Source of the DNA: Bacteroidales bacterium
GTDB taxonomy: Bacteria; Bacteroidota; Bacteroidia; Bacteroidales; P3
NCBI GenBank assembly: GCA_017449975.1
Contig: JAFSYK010000068.1
Span: 1 to 53,161 of the forward strand
Direction of reading: 5' to 3'
DNA: 53,161 nucleotides
Below are positions 42,101-49,225 of the stretch, piece by piece. Below the pieces are notes generated by a model, which made no database searches, was not told the origin of the DNA, and worked only from the letters and a program-made list of their open reading frames with translations. Position 1 is the first letter of the stretch; each line of letters starts with the position of its first letter. A program made the position numbers and the translations under genes.

Positions 42101-45100
42101 ACCTGCGTGTTGGCGTTCTCGTTCTCGTGCATGCCGTTGTATATCTTGAGAGTGCCGCCCTTGATGCGTACCTCGTCGGGGATGCCGTTGGGGTCGTTGT
42201 TGTAGTAATAGTCTTCGTGGGCGTAGGCGCGGAAGTCGTATGTGCCGCTCTCGAAGACTGGGGCGCCGAAGAGGTAGCGGTAGGTGCCGTCGGCCTGCTT
42301 CGTGGCCACGGGCACCTGGATGTTCTCGTTGGTGATGGTCTGGCGCTTGATGGTGGGCTCGCCGAAGTAGTCCACCTCCATGCCCCACTTCAGCTGCTTG
42401 CAGGTGATGGTGATGGGGGCGCGGTAGGTTAGCTTGTAGTGGGCGTTGCTGGTGGCGTAGCGGGCATGCTCGCCCCAGCCGTTGGCAGCGGTGGGGGCTT
42501 CGCGCACGGTGTCGCGCACGGTGGCGGCACCGCTGAGGTCGAGCACCTCGCCCGTGCGACCACGGCCGAAGAGGGTGGCGTAGCCTGTGGCACTGGCCTG
42601 GATAATCTTCCAGCGCACAGGGAAGAGGTCGGCACTGAACTCGCCCGTCGCCGGGTCGGGCTCTATCACCACACGCTTCAGCTGGTAGTGCACGTCCGTC
42701 TCTCCCACAGTATCCACCCTGTCAAAACCATCCACCCCGTTAAACCCGCCATACAGCAGGTGCGGCACCGTGTACTCCAGCGTGTCCTTGGTGAGGTCGC
42801 TGGGCACTCGCACCACATAGCTTACGTTGTCGCCCTCCAGCTCGAGCACCAGCTTGAGGTCGTCACCGAGGTTGTTGCGCGAAAGGCCGAGGCCGAGGGG
42901 CAGCGCCGTCTGGTCCAATCCACCGCAGATGCGCCCCGTGAGGCGCACCTTCGTCTCGTCCCATACGCGCACGCCGTCCAGCGGAGTGCTGCGGGTAATC
43001 AGGCTGTCGTTATTGATGCGCACAAAACCGTCGCCATTGAAGTTGTGGCCCTCCTTCACCACCTGCAGGGTAAAGGCGCTACCCTGCGGCACGCGAATCT
43101 CGAAATTGCCGCTGGCGTCCGTCTTCACCGGCGTGTTGGCGAAGCGCATCAGGTTGCCGTTGAGGCGGAAGCAGGCGTCGCGCACCGGCACCGAGCTGTT
43201 CTCGAAGAGCACACGGCCGGTGAAGCGCACCGACGAGATATTGTCGAAGTCCACCCCCTGGGTGATGCAGCGGTGCAGCGTGAGGGTGATGGTGGCCGAG
43301 GGCGAGGTGGTGTTGTTGTAGTGGAACTGGGCGGTCTGCGAGGTGGGGGTGATGGCGTATTCCACATCGCCGCCATAGGGCAGGCTGTCGAAGAGGTAGG
43401 CACCGGTGCTGTCGGTGGTAGCCACCTGCACCGTGGCGCCGTTGTCGGTACGCGTGGCGGTGACGGTGATGCCGGGACAGCCGCTGCCGTCCTCGTAGTG
43501 CACGCGGCCCGCGATGCGGCCGTAGGGCGAGCGCGAGCCGGTGGTGACGTGGCTGGTGCTGACGGTGTTGCCCTCACAGGTGTAGCTCATGGTGACGCGG
43601 TATTGCCACACGGGGCTAATCTGCGGGTCGGCCTCGTGGTCCACCCAGAAGCTGTTGGTGGTGGTGCCGAGGGTGGTCCAGGCAGCGGAGGGGTCGTTGT
43701 CGGGCCGCGCCTCGACGAGGAACTCGTCCACCCCGCCGTCGGTCATGCCCCACGTGAGGCGTACATATTCGGGGCTCACCAGATGCGTGCCCTCCAGGCC
43801 GTCAAGGTTGCCGGCGTTGGTGTAGTAGGGATCTTCGCCTCCATCGCGCACAAAAGATATATTATGGCTGTAGCCGCCTTCTACATCATACCCTTGTTCA
43901 AACTGCCATGTCCACACTGGTGGTTCCAACGTAGCTTCGCTCCTTTCCACGCCAAGTTCGTACTTATAGTGTATGCAGGGATTGTTCAACACATCGGTAT
44001 AGTGAAGAATGATGCTAGGGTTGTCAGAATCGTGTTCAGGATGGTAGAATACCCTGTCAATAGAGGCTTGGATGCTATCGGCTGATATGGGAATACGGAT
44101 GGTGTCTCCTGTCTCCTGCATAATCTTGTAGATATACAGCGTAGCATGGTCGTCCCAATAGGAATATCTGTAACGTTTGTTGAAGTCTCTCCCGTTTCCG
44201 TAAATGTTATTGAATAATTTGATGGACAGATGCACCTTATGGTTGTCAGCGAAATTATCATCGGCTTTGTAGGTTTGAGCTTCGCAGGGAAAAATAGGCA
44301 AACGAGGTGCGGGGGACGGAGTACAACTGCCCGAACGGGCGTAGTCGTGTCCCTCCCAGCCCCAGATGGCCGACGATGTACGTCGCACGCGGTAATAGAC
44401 TGTGTAGCTGTTCTCCACAGGATTGCGCCATGCCGCACGTGAGGAATCGACGTAAGTGAACAGCTTATTGTTCATGGCACTGTCGGCCCACTCGATGGGT
44501 AGCATAGCGATGGTCTGCGCGTCGCTGAAGTCGCTCTGGTAGGCACGCTGTATCTCGAACATGTCGTTGGGTACGATGTCCTCGGTGTGGGGATAGGCCA
44601 GATACCATCTTAGCTCCTTGTAGCGAAAGTCTTCATACCACAGCCCGTCGCGTTCGTAGGAGTGACGGGTCACCCAGAAATTATATATCTTGTGATAAGC
44701 CGGGATGGCCACCTTGTTGGAGGTGAGCCAGCGGATGACGTCCGTCGTGTCGGAGGCCTCCCTGCTTTGCACCTGCACATACATCATAAAGCCCGGCTGC
44801 ACGGTGTCCCGCGGCTGCACATAGAGCATGTCGCTCTGATTCTGGCAAGGAATCTGAGCAGAGTTCCAGGAGGTGTAGTACTTTAGGGGTGTCTGGAAAA
44901 TCACATAGGGCACCGCCACCTTGCCAACGTTGGCCGTGCTGCTGGCGGTGCAGAAGATGGGGTCTATCAGTTGCGGATGCACGCTGGTACCGCTGAGGTT
45001 ACTGAAAGTGCCCAGCGTATGATTGAAGGTACTAGTCGACTGATCGTCTACCACGGTGTAGAAAAACAGGTCGGCGCTGACCCCCAACGTGAAGGTTTCC

Positions 45101-45540
45101 TGTAGTAAATCCTCCGACGGGAACCAGTCGAACTCAAATTGGGAAAGCGCTCCACCACTGTAATAGTTGGGCGCTACATCAACCGCGTGGCTCACGCCAT
45201 CGTTGATAATGGTCAAGCGGGAGTTGTATCTGTCATTGGTCACATCGATGATACCATTCACCACCCTGACTCCAGCCATATAATCATAATAGACAATGGG
45301 AATCGCGGCCTGATTGCCAATACGGATCCAGAGGTAGCTGCCATTTTGGGCGTAGGCACCTGCGCCGCTATATTGCTGGACTTCGATGGGCACTGTGATA
45401 TGCACCTTCCCTGTTGCTGTGACGGTAGCGTCATAGAATCTGGGGTCCGTCATGTAACCATAACAATAAGCCGACACCGGCATCAGCAGCGCCGCCATCA
45501 GTGGCACCGCCATCATTAATCCTCGTAGAAAATGTTTCAT
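36178..45540 (-). CDS. Giant (3,120-aa) T9SS type A surface protein with LamG and carboxypeptidase-regulatory-like domains
   Basis: Signal peptide MKHFLRGLMMAVPLMAALLM at ATG 45540; an earlier TTG is ignored. The N-terminal 650 residues are beta-rich and Tyr/Trp-rich. At about 670-870 come two CnaB/carboxypeptidase-regulatory-like domains (GRIAGRVHYEDGSGCPGITV, VRFTGRVLFENSSVPV). The middle has a Gly-rich hydrophobic stretch near 1,275 (FGLTLGTQAKTVMGAFVGMG). Two LamG/concanavalin-like domains follow at about 2,025-2,200 and 2,235-2,400 (GTSLYFDGT, ALHLDGTQAVSLDQN, DGSWHHYVLTVNRTL). A VAAMIG module is near 2,660. The last about 75 residues (VTAYPIPFTDRVDFM, IYNIDGVLIDRI, IPAGVYFATV, IKLIKK) are the type A T9SS sorting domain. 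Adhesion or glycan binding is inferred from LamG. Confidence 0.85.
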   Translation of the reverse strand: MKHFLRGLMMAVPLMAALLMPVSAYCYGYMTDPRFYDATVTATGKVHITVPIEVQQYSGAGAYAQNGSYLWIRIGNQAAIPIVYYDYMAGVRVVNGIIDVTNDRYNSRLTIINDGVSHAVDVAPNYYSGGALSQFEFDWFPSEDLLQETFTLGVSADLFFYTVVDDQSTSTFNHTLGTFSNLSGTSVHPQLIDPIFCTASSTANVGKVAVPYVIFQTPLKYYTSWNSAQIPCQNQSDMLYVQPRDTVQPGFMMYVQVQSREASDTTDVIRWLTSNKVAIPAYHKIYNFWVTRHSYERDGLWYEDFRYKELRWYLAYPHTEDIVPNDMFEIQRAYQSDFSDAQTIAMLPIEWADSAMNNKLFTYVDSSRAAWRNPVENSYTVYYRVRRTSSAIWGWEGHDYARSGSCTPSPAPRLPIFPCEAQTYKADDNFADNHKVHLSIKLFNNIYGNGRDFNKRYRYSYWDDHATLYIYKIMQETGDTIRIPISADSIQASIDRVFYHPEHDSDNPSIILHYTDVLNNPCIHYKYELGVERSEATLEPPVWTWQFEQGYDVEGGYSHNISFVRDGGEDPYYTNAGNLDGLEGTHLVSPEYVRLTWGMTDGGVDEFLVEARPDNDPSAAWTTLGTTTNSFWVDHEADPQISPVWQYRVTMSYTCEGNTVSTSHVTTGSRSPYGRIAGRVHYEDGSGCPGITVTATRTDNGATVQVATTDSTGAYLFDSLPYGGDVEYAITPTSQTAQFHYNNTTSPSATITLTLHRCITQGVDFDNISSVRFTGRVLFENSSVPVRDACFRLNGNLMRFANTPVKTDASGNFEIRVPQGSAFTLQVVKEGHNFNGDGFVRINNDSLITRSTPLDGVRVWDETKVRLTGRICGGLDQTALPLGLGLSRNNLGDDLKLVLELEGDNVSYVVRVPSDLTKDTLEYTVPHLLYGGFNGVDGFDRVDTVGETDVHYQLKRVVIEPDPATGEFSADLFPVRWKIIQASATGYATLFGRGRTGEVLDLSGAATVRDTVREAPTAANGWGEHARYATSNAHYKLTYRAPITITCKQLKWGMEVDYFGEPTIKRQTITNENIQVPVATKQADGTYRYLFGAPVFESGTYDFRAYAHEDYYYNNDPNGIPDEVRIKGGTLKIYNGMHENENANTQVMSKELDTLGSADFTIPIDYVSFVRSDTNVQRVLDLSVESDGEFVEQQAVRGYVTGYRKTDADVITSTHGTIQLLDVLRDPPGSTSSAYIESGAEYSYSYTYDFQFKFGLEFGLTLGTQAKTVMGAFVGMGAGTFLGQNMDFSTTYDFTLPITSSYNYKHQGNYTFKTAERISTSSDPYYVGQDADVYIGAVQNVYFRRVDAVQPLDSVTYSALGGSSANGSMQTVGEGVDTNGNKYYLVIGSELETGPYLNSTFAYTHSHIRDNLIPQLTHQRDALLLTCDSATAQATADARGTQVYWSRVSPDDENWACEDYYLPMRPTGSSNLYTDEVASLNKRIADWVQLLYQNEAEKVAAIHQHQHDSVATYSVSGPLTISRSENYSYSNAYHVYWDYPGFGVGTGDLIGNIANAFAKPIVNLIRNAFTKVRNNAQGENGINPLLVGVNAPGSATKFSLTPIIDFNFGRDPVRSLSHTREIGFTLAPDRYSNMDVSIYRLKKSASEFSFNVASDTTREFVDNGNDYDGDSYLYGSLVYYLRGGAAKCPCEVADSTEFYHPKTPLSAGALRLENPKVDINVHERSNVPVDRPALFTIQLYNELEATVGAAMDNPITFKLKLNEQSNPHGARILIDGMPLTDGRTIVLTGSQVITKTMEVYAGDGYDFEDLIIEFQSTCIASTKGKAQFSVHFMPVSCDVSLDQVHDNWVLNTLSPQDSTGYYLPVGIKDFDVNYRNFDHIEFQYKLSTQSVDEWVTLCSYYADSLLYSMASGNKAMITGGRIDNIHFYGERDPIEQHYDLRAVSFCRHGSGFITKSSEVFSGIKDTRCPRVFGQPEPAYGILGVADNIKLRFNEPIAGNYLDEDNNFQLLGVTNSSGRISTGTSLYFDGTPSCGASSAVTRVLADKSFSIDLMAKPYTALPSGNMELFGHTTPTGGISFGLEPDGDSCRMYAYVGDSYVHSKRLEPLTDFRRMVMVVDLDESRVRFFAGTEEVTDPATSADTTLSSYLLTLNSQSAPLVFGHGFRGNMLEARVWLKAMSQADIAETHERRLTGYERKLAAYYPMNEGRGTSCADKASGSTLSLHGFAWTTPAGFALHLDGTQAVSLDQNILSRSNIHDYTLMFWFRTTEYNVPLFSAGWRQRGYQGVDGFDGTLIAIENGRLRFRNGNLMQQATGTFADGSWHHYVLTVNRTLNNAAVYVDGNLMNTFATDTLSGLSGDMLIGGAWNRSVLRGSIDELVLFEQALPKSLVEAYDNLAPYGDEMGLVAWLPFSEQVENSNGIMEEHFSINNRKIFRTTDGTVVEKIQPLTLSPGFDTLNALFATDEDIAPVRERGLLTKMNFDWSFNNDELLINLNMQDREINKNNIYITVRNVEDLNGNRTVSPTMWQVYVNKNVLLWGVNHMEASLYETSVNDFELTTDILNISGRRHQYTIDGLPDWLTVNQSYGSINPQEIIPVRFTVDHNLPVGIYSEIVYLTDEDGLSEPLKIMVEIKAFCPWGDANPNGYERQMTLRGQVMVDGVYDSDPNDIVAAMIGNDIVGMANVDFNGEAGTSYLYMTIYGSEVLENMPVKFRLWQASTGRIYSLSSSTAVTYHTDNMVGLPPSAPVLLSTSANEVQNLDIMEGWNWISFYLKPDANSAIGDLLYNATPWDEEDQLKSVATLQFAEWDGDQWVGTLTRLDHKQMYMMRTGEFHFNTQLAGRRLSSEADRTIPLHQGWNAFPYLLSSTENITNAMADYIEHVSVGDIIKSQTAFAVYSENERWEGSLKALTPGHGYLLHRQADGTVNFTFRPSRSSKGDRSDVSDPSDQPFRPATNMTIIARIEGMSNTLPLRAFVAGENVGVAEPMFVDGDTLYFLTLGTDHAGDVAFLLEQDGMQKELRAQEPIVATGNRHLGTLANPVVLSALTSKVTAYPIPFTDRVDFMSAEGWGDGFSITIYNIDGVLIDRITTTRWTPADIPAGVYFATVNNKGTITTIKLIKK
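36699..36730. repeat. 9-bp-period units inside the giant gene (NGTCGGACN)
   Basis: GGTCGGACG, GGTCGGACA, CGTCGGACC, then TGTCG. They encode the SDVSDPSDQ segment in frame. The consensus differs from the atpG array by a single base. Confidence 0.75.
39083..39115. repeat. AT-rich short repeat inside the giant gene
   Basis: GAGTTAA, GAGTTAAAA, GATAAGA, GCTAAGA in succession, typical of intergenic spacer repeats, yet in frame here. They encode LSSYLLTLNS within the first LamG-like domain. Confidence 0.65.
42712..42747. repeat. 18-bp imperfect direct repeat inside the giant gene
   Basis: ATCCACCCTGTCAAAACC (42712-42729) is followed directly by ATCCACCCCGTTAAACCC (42730-42747), 15 of 18 identical. 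It encodes a GFNGVDGFDRVD segment. Confidence 0.8.
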
Positions 45541-45570
45541 ATTACTCAAATATTATATTTCATTATTATA

Positions 45571-47184
45571 TCAATTCGCCTCCTTCACCAGACGCACGGA
45601 GAAGCCGTAGTGACGCTCTTGAGGGTTGGAGGCGGTTGTCTCCCCGCTATGGAAAAGGAGCCGGTAGGCTTTGTAGGATTCATATCCGTTCGACAGCCAA
45701 TAGTAGCCATGCGAGGCGACTTCGGATGGGGCAGATGTTCCATTACGATAGCCGGCAGCAGGCAGGAAGACGGCACCGGCAGCCTCCATCTTGTCCCAAC
45801 CACTTGTGACGGCAAAAACAGAATAAGAGGCGTTGTAGGTGTTATAATTGTAATCTCCGGTGACAGTGACTCCAGTAGTGGGATGCACATAGTTGTCGGG
45901 AAAGAGAATAAGGCCGTTCTTGTCATTCACCGTAGCTTTGGTGTAGCTGATATTGGATGTGCTGTTCGGCAGGTTGAAGGTGGTGTTGCTACGGGTGTTG
46001 AGGAGGTAGTTCATCTCCTCGCTGCTGAGAGTGCGCCAATCGCCAGTGATATGGTTGCCCCAGTCGTTGAAAGTGCCGTAGTCAGCATCGGTGGTGCTGG
46101 TCTGGTTGGGATTGCTGCCCGTGCCCCAGCCGAAGAGGTCGCGGTTGCCGTCACTCTGGCTGCTGCCGAGGTAGTCGTACTGATGCTCGGCGAACCTCCA
46201 TGCGCTACTCACAAACTGCAGGTTGCCCTGCGAGAATATCACCCGGGTGGTGGGGCTGACAGAGAAGGCGCCCTTGACGGAAGGAGTGACATTGGCACCG
46301 CCGCGCACGATGCCTATCTCGGGCGAGGACTTGACCTCGTTACGCCCGAGCGCGCCGAAGGAGGACTTGTTTTTCTCAAAGGTGAATACCTCCATGCTAC
46401 CGTAGGCCACGGGTGCCAGATGGGTGTAGACGCGGATGGTGACCGTCCCCAGGTCGCTGCTGCTCGGTATCACAGGCACCTGGACGCATTTGCTGGCATC
46501 CACGGCAAGGGCGACAGGAGTGCTGAAGTAGACGGTGACAGTCTTCGACCCCGTGCCCGTGGCGCTGACGGTGGGCACGGCGCTGGTGCTCAGGCTTACC
46601 GAGGCCTGGCCACAGAGGTTGACGCTGCCGGAGGTGACGCTCACCGAGTCGAGATACAGGACGGTGTCGTTGGTAAAAGTGTTCTTCACATTCACGTTGA
46701 TTCCAGCGCTGAGGTGCTTGAACTTCACGCCCGTGGCATTAGCCTCGCTGCGGGCGGCCATGGGCAGCGAAAGCACCTGGTTGTCGCCGTCGAACGAGCT
46801 GGCATAATGCGACGGAAAGACTACCGTGGCGGAATCATCGGTCTGGCTGCCGGCGCCCGTGGCGGTGGCGATGGCGGCGGGATAGAACGAGTTGAAGTCG
46901 CTGCTTGTTACGAAAGAACCGCTGCCATCCTTCGCGGCATACCAGTGGTTGCCATAGCCTTGGGTAACCGTTCCTGTGGCTCCGTTGATCCACACCTTGT
47001 CGCCAACGACCCACTTCACCGAGGTGCCGTTCACTGTGGTCTTGGTGCCCGAACCCGACCCCTCGGCGAAAATCTCCAAGGACCCCTCGGGGAAGTTGTC
47101 TGCATCATCTTTTGTGCAAGCTGTTGTCATTGCAAGGCTGCAAAGCATGGCAACTGCAGCCAAAATCGAAAACCTATAATTCAT
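45571..47184 (-). CDS. Fimbrillin-like lipoprotein with C-terminal FISUMP-like domain
   Basis: A 537-aa protein with signal peptide and lipobox (MLCSLAMTTACTKDDAD). Residues about 35-300 look like a fimbrillin (Mfa-like) domain: GTKTTVNGTSVKWVVGDKVW, then VKFKHLSAGINVNVKNTF, a typical fimbrillin N-domain strand pattern. Residues about 315-537 form a module with RVIFSQGNLQF, DLFGWGTGSNPNQT, DWRTLSSEEMNYLLNTR, VFLPAAGYRNG and a closing FSVRLVKEA, shared with the lipoprotein at 3816-4583. It lies in the same transcription unit as the 59-aa peptide upstream and the giant protein downstream (30-base gap). Probable surface structural or adhesive role by analogy; no chaperone or anchor genes were seen. 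Confidence 0.78.
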   Translation of the reverse strand: MNYRFSILAAVAMLCSLAMTTACTKDDADNFPEGSLEIFAEGSGSGTKTTVNGTSVKWVVGDKVWINGATGTVTQGYGNHWYAAKDGSGSFVTSSDFNSFYPAAIATATGAGSQTDDSATVVFPSHYASSFDGDNQVLSLPMAARSEANATGVKFKHLSAGINVNVKNTFTNDTVLYLDSVSVTSGSVNLCGQASVSLSTSAVPTVSATGTGSKTVTVYFSTPVALAVDASKCVQVPVIPSSSDLGTVTIRVYTHLAPVAYGSMEVFTFEKNKSSFGALGRNEVKSSPEIGIVRGGANVTPSVKGAFSVSPTTRVIFSQGNLQFVSSAWRFAEHQYDYLGSSQSDGNRDLFGWGTGSNPNQTSTTDADYGTFNDWGNHITGDWRTLSSEEMNYLLNTRSNTTFNLPNSTSNISYTKATVNDKNGLILFPDNYVHPTTGVTVTGDYNYNTYNASYSVFAVTSGWDKMEAAGAVFLPAAGYRNGTSAPSEVASHGYYWLSNGYESYKAYRLLFHSGETTASNPQERHYGFSVRLVKEAN

Positions 47185-47230
47185 ATCGAATTCAAAAATC
47201 TTAATTCAAAATTCTTAATTCTCAATTCCC

Positions 47231-47410
47231 CTACCATGACCACTCGGTGGCTGTGCCACGGTCCTCGAGGTTCTGGTCGCCTGTACCCGTTTGTTCATAA
47301 AGGCTAAGGGTTCTGTTCCAATCACCGCTGGCGGCATATCCCTTTTCGACCTTGAAGGTCGCTATGGTTAGCCTGGGGGCTTCGTACCCTGTTTTCTTAT
47401 TGTCTTCCAT
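47231..47410 (-). CDS. 59-aa small peptide heading the surface operon
   Basis: A short frame of 59 codons, ATG at 47410 and TAG at 47231-47233. The sequence opens MEDNKKTGYEAPRLTIATFK and continues VEKGYAASGDWNR, ending in a Trp-rich EWSW. Similar short peptides (YEAP followed by a beta strand, then GYAASGD) occur next to fimbrillin-type surface genes in Bacteroidales; I recognise the pattern but know no function. No signal peptide is present. It is 46 bases upstream of the fimbrillin-like lipoprotein gene. The remnant T9SS tail of the pseudogene upstream ends 39 bases before its start. No -7 element lies between, so transcription may start at 48179. Confidence 0.62.
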   Translation of the reverse strand: MEDNKKTGYEAPRLTIATFKVEKGYAASGDWNRTLSLYEQTGTGDQNLEDRGTATEWSW

Positions 47411-47449
47411 AATATTGTTTTTTATTGCTTCGATACAAAACGTCTCTTG

Positions 47450-48150
47450 CTATCTGACTACCGCCACTTTGCGGGCGGGACGGTTGCCCACCTTAACCAT
47501 GTAGATGCCCGAGGGGAAGGTGAACGGTGAGCGGTGGGAGGTGAACGAGGATTTTGCGTCTGATGGCGATGATGCAGGCATCCGTCTCGTCGGTTTGGTG
47601 CTGCCCTTCGAGGCTGGCAATCACGCCGTTGAGCCTTTCGACACCCTCCTTCTCCTCGCCAAGTTCGACGAGGATGACACCAATCTCGGCCTCGGTGCGC
47701 AGCGCCTCGGTCTTCTTGCCCTGCTCCCGGCAAAGGTCGGCCTTCTCGGTGGCCCAACGCAGGCACTGCTCATAGTCATCACGCAGCCGTGTGGTACTCA
47801 CCAGCAGGTCGAGCAACACCTCGCGTTTGTCGGGGTCTTTCACGAAGTCGCTCTCCATCAGTCCTTCAAGCATCTGCTGGGCCGTATCGAGTTGCTGTGC
47901 TTTGTTCGACTGGTTGTGGATTTTGGCTTTGAGCATGGTGGCGAGGTTGTCGTCGACGTTGCCCACGAGGAGCGCCGAGTCGATGATGACGAGAGCCCGG
48001 CCGGGGTCTTGGTTAAAGACCTCCATAGCCACCTCGGCGGTATAGAGCGTGTCGGACGGCTGCGGGCCGCGCCCGTTCTCATGCCCCCTCGCAACCCACC
48101 GCGAGGGCTGCCGTAACTATATATAATATAATATGTTGTGCTTTTCTCAT
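47450..48150 (-). pseudogene. Decayed TPR lipoprotein gene fused to an orphan T9SS sorting tail
   Basis: Three pieces lie in three frame segments. ATG 48150 gives MRKAQHIILYIVTAALAVGC, a clean lipoprotein signal, then stops at 48079-48081. Another frame (about 48068-47493) reads SDTLYTAEVAMEVFNQDPGR and then TPR-like helices (LRWATEKADLCREQGKKTEA), typical of Bacteroidales TPR lipoproteins or regulators, but it is cut off after about 180 residues. A third frame ends at 47450 with FPSGIYMVKVGNRPARKVAV, the last strands of a T9SS type A sorting domain. The junction (about 47520-47545) is made of TTCACC/CCGCTCACC repeats. At least two frame changes mean it is very likely inactive. Confidence 0.72.
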
Positions 48151-48178
48151 AAAGTCGTCCGATGAACGAAACTAACTA

Positions 48179-48186
48179 CAAAAATA
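48179..48186 (-). promoter_or_regulatory. -7 element (TATTTTTG) upstream of the TPR pseudogene
   Basis: Minus-strand TATTTTTG, 28 bases before ATG 48150. It may still drive the downstream peptide-fimbrillin-giant operon. Confidence 0.55.
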
Positions 48187-48245
48187 CGCAATTTTTTGAA
48201 ACTGCAAGAAAGAAATATGAAGATGCTTGAAATCCTCAGGGGTGA

Positions 48246-48890
48246 TTAGTTCTGCAAGGCGATGTAGATGGTGTCGGAGGTGCGTCCTTTTTTGCCACGG
48301 AGGAAGGCGTAGAGGTGGAGGCCTTGGTTGCCGGAATGGGGGAAGGTGGCAGCGGTGGGGTCGGTATGGAGCCATTCATCGGGAAGAACAGCGGTGACGA
48401 GGCCATCAGCGCGGGGAACAGGGGTGGCGAGACGACCGGCGCAGAGGGCGGGGCAGTAAACGAAGAGGTAGAATTCGTCGGTGGGTTCGCCGCCATAGTG
48501 TCGACTGTCGAAGGTAACGGTGAGGACACCGTGCTCGACCTTGGCAGCGGTGATGGCAACCAAAGGTACAGAACCCTTGCTGACGATGATGCGGGGAAGG
48601 TTGATGTCGCCATCGGGAGTGAAGCAGTCTTTGTTGAGGTGCTTGAAGAGGGCATAGGTGCTGTTGTGCTCGCGGATAGACAACCAGTGGAGGCCCACGA
48701 GGTGGGCATCCTTCATATAGGATGAGAGCTTGGAAATCAGCGCAAAGTTACTTCGATGCGACTGCTGCGCTTCGGTTTGCGGGTTGGCCACATGGGTGGG
48801 CATGGAACGCTCACACTGGCGACCATGCCAGGTGTAAAGTATCTTGTTGCCGAGTTTACCGCTCTCGGAGTCGCCTTGTTTTCTTGCCAT
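48246..48890 (-). CDS. DUF6266-like protein
   Basis: A 214-aa protein starting MARKQGDSESGKLGNKILYT. The first third has WHGRQCERSMPTHVANPQTE and AQQSHRSNFALISKLSSYMK, which match by recognition the DUF6266 family of Bacteroidota (a KLGN, WHGR, then P-x-T-x-A-Q pattern). The C-terminal part is beta-rich (LTVTFDSRHYGGEPTDEFYL, LHLYAFLRGKKG), possibly an Ig-like fold. No signal peptide is obvious; function unknown. ATG 48890 is selected because the longer frame adds an unrelated hydrophobic stretch. A large inverted repeat lies in its upstream region (48936-49030). Confidence 0.62.
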   Translation of the reverse strand: MARKQGDSESGKLGNKILYTWHGRQCERSMPTHVANPQTEAQQSHRSNFALISKLSSYMKDAHLVGLHWLSIREHNSTYALFKHLNKDCFTPDGDINLPRIIVSKGSVPLVAITAAKVEHGVLTVTFDSRHYGGEPTDEFYLFVYCPALCAGRLATPVPRADGLVTAVLPDEWLHTDPTAATFPHSGNQGLHLYAFLRGKKGRTSDTIYIALQN

Positions 48891-48935
48891 AACGATAATG
48901 ATAACGACAAAGTGGGCAAAATATTGTCTCAGATC

Positions 48936-49030
48936 AGGCAAGGGGTTCCCATACCGTTGCCAAGCAGTTGTTTCGCCCTAGCCTCACTCAAAACCACCTT
49001 TTGAGCGAGGCAGCATTGGGAGAACCCCTT
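48936..49030 (-). other. Nested inverted repeats upstream of the DUF6266-like gene
   Basis: Outer arms AAGGGGTTC near 48939 and GAACCCCTT near 49022 are complementary, with extra CCCA/TGGG pairing. They enclose a 13-bp stem with one mismatch (GCCTCACTCAAAA at 48981-48993, TTTTGAGCGAGGC at 48999-49011) and a 5-base loop. It may be an RNA leader structure or a cruciform. Confidence 0.6.
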
Positions 49031-49121
49031 GGGTAGGACGAGCCAGCACCGAGGATGGGGCGAAGGATCCCCCTGGGTACCCCGAAGGTACATCGGAGGT
49101 ACCCCTTAGGCTCCATAGAGT

Positions 49122-49225
49122 TGGTATAGAGATGGTATAGGCTTGATATAGGGATGGTACGGGGATGATTTGCGGGAGAAATGCCTGGGAATGAATGAGG
49201 TATATAATTTATATATAAATTATAT
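49122..49225. repeat. 11-bp-period array and a 24-bp AT palindrome
   Basis: Four 11-bp units (TGGTATAGAGA, TGGTATAGGCT, TGATATAGGGA, TGGTACGGGGA) occupy 49122-49165. A perfect AT-rich palindrome lies at 49202-49225. With 48936-49030 these fill the 595-base gap between the DUF6266-like gene and pnp; I see no gene there. Confidence 0.75.

Noticed and set aside
42439-44085. Plus-strand open frame (548 codons) opposite the giant gene
   Set aside because: Shadow frame; the minus strand encodes continuous CnaB-like domains here.
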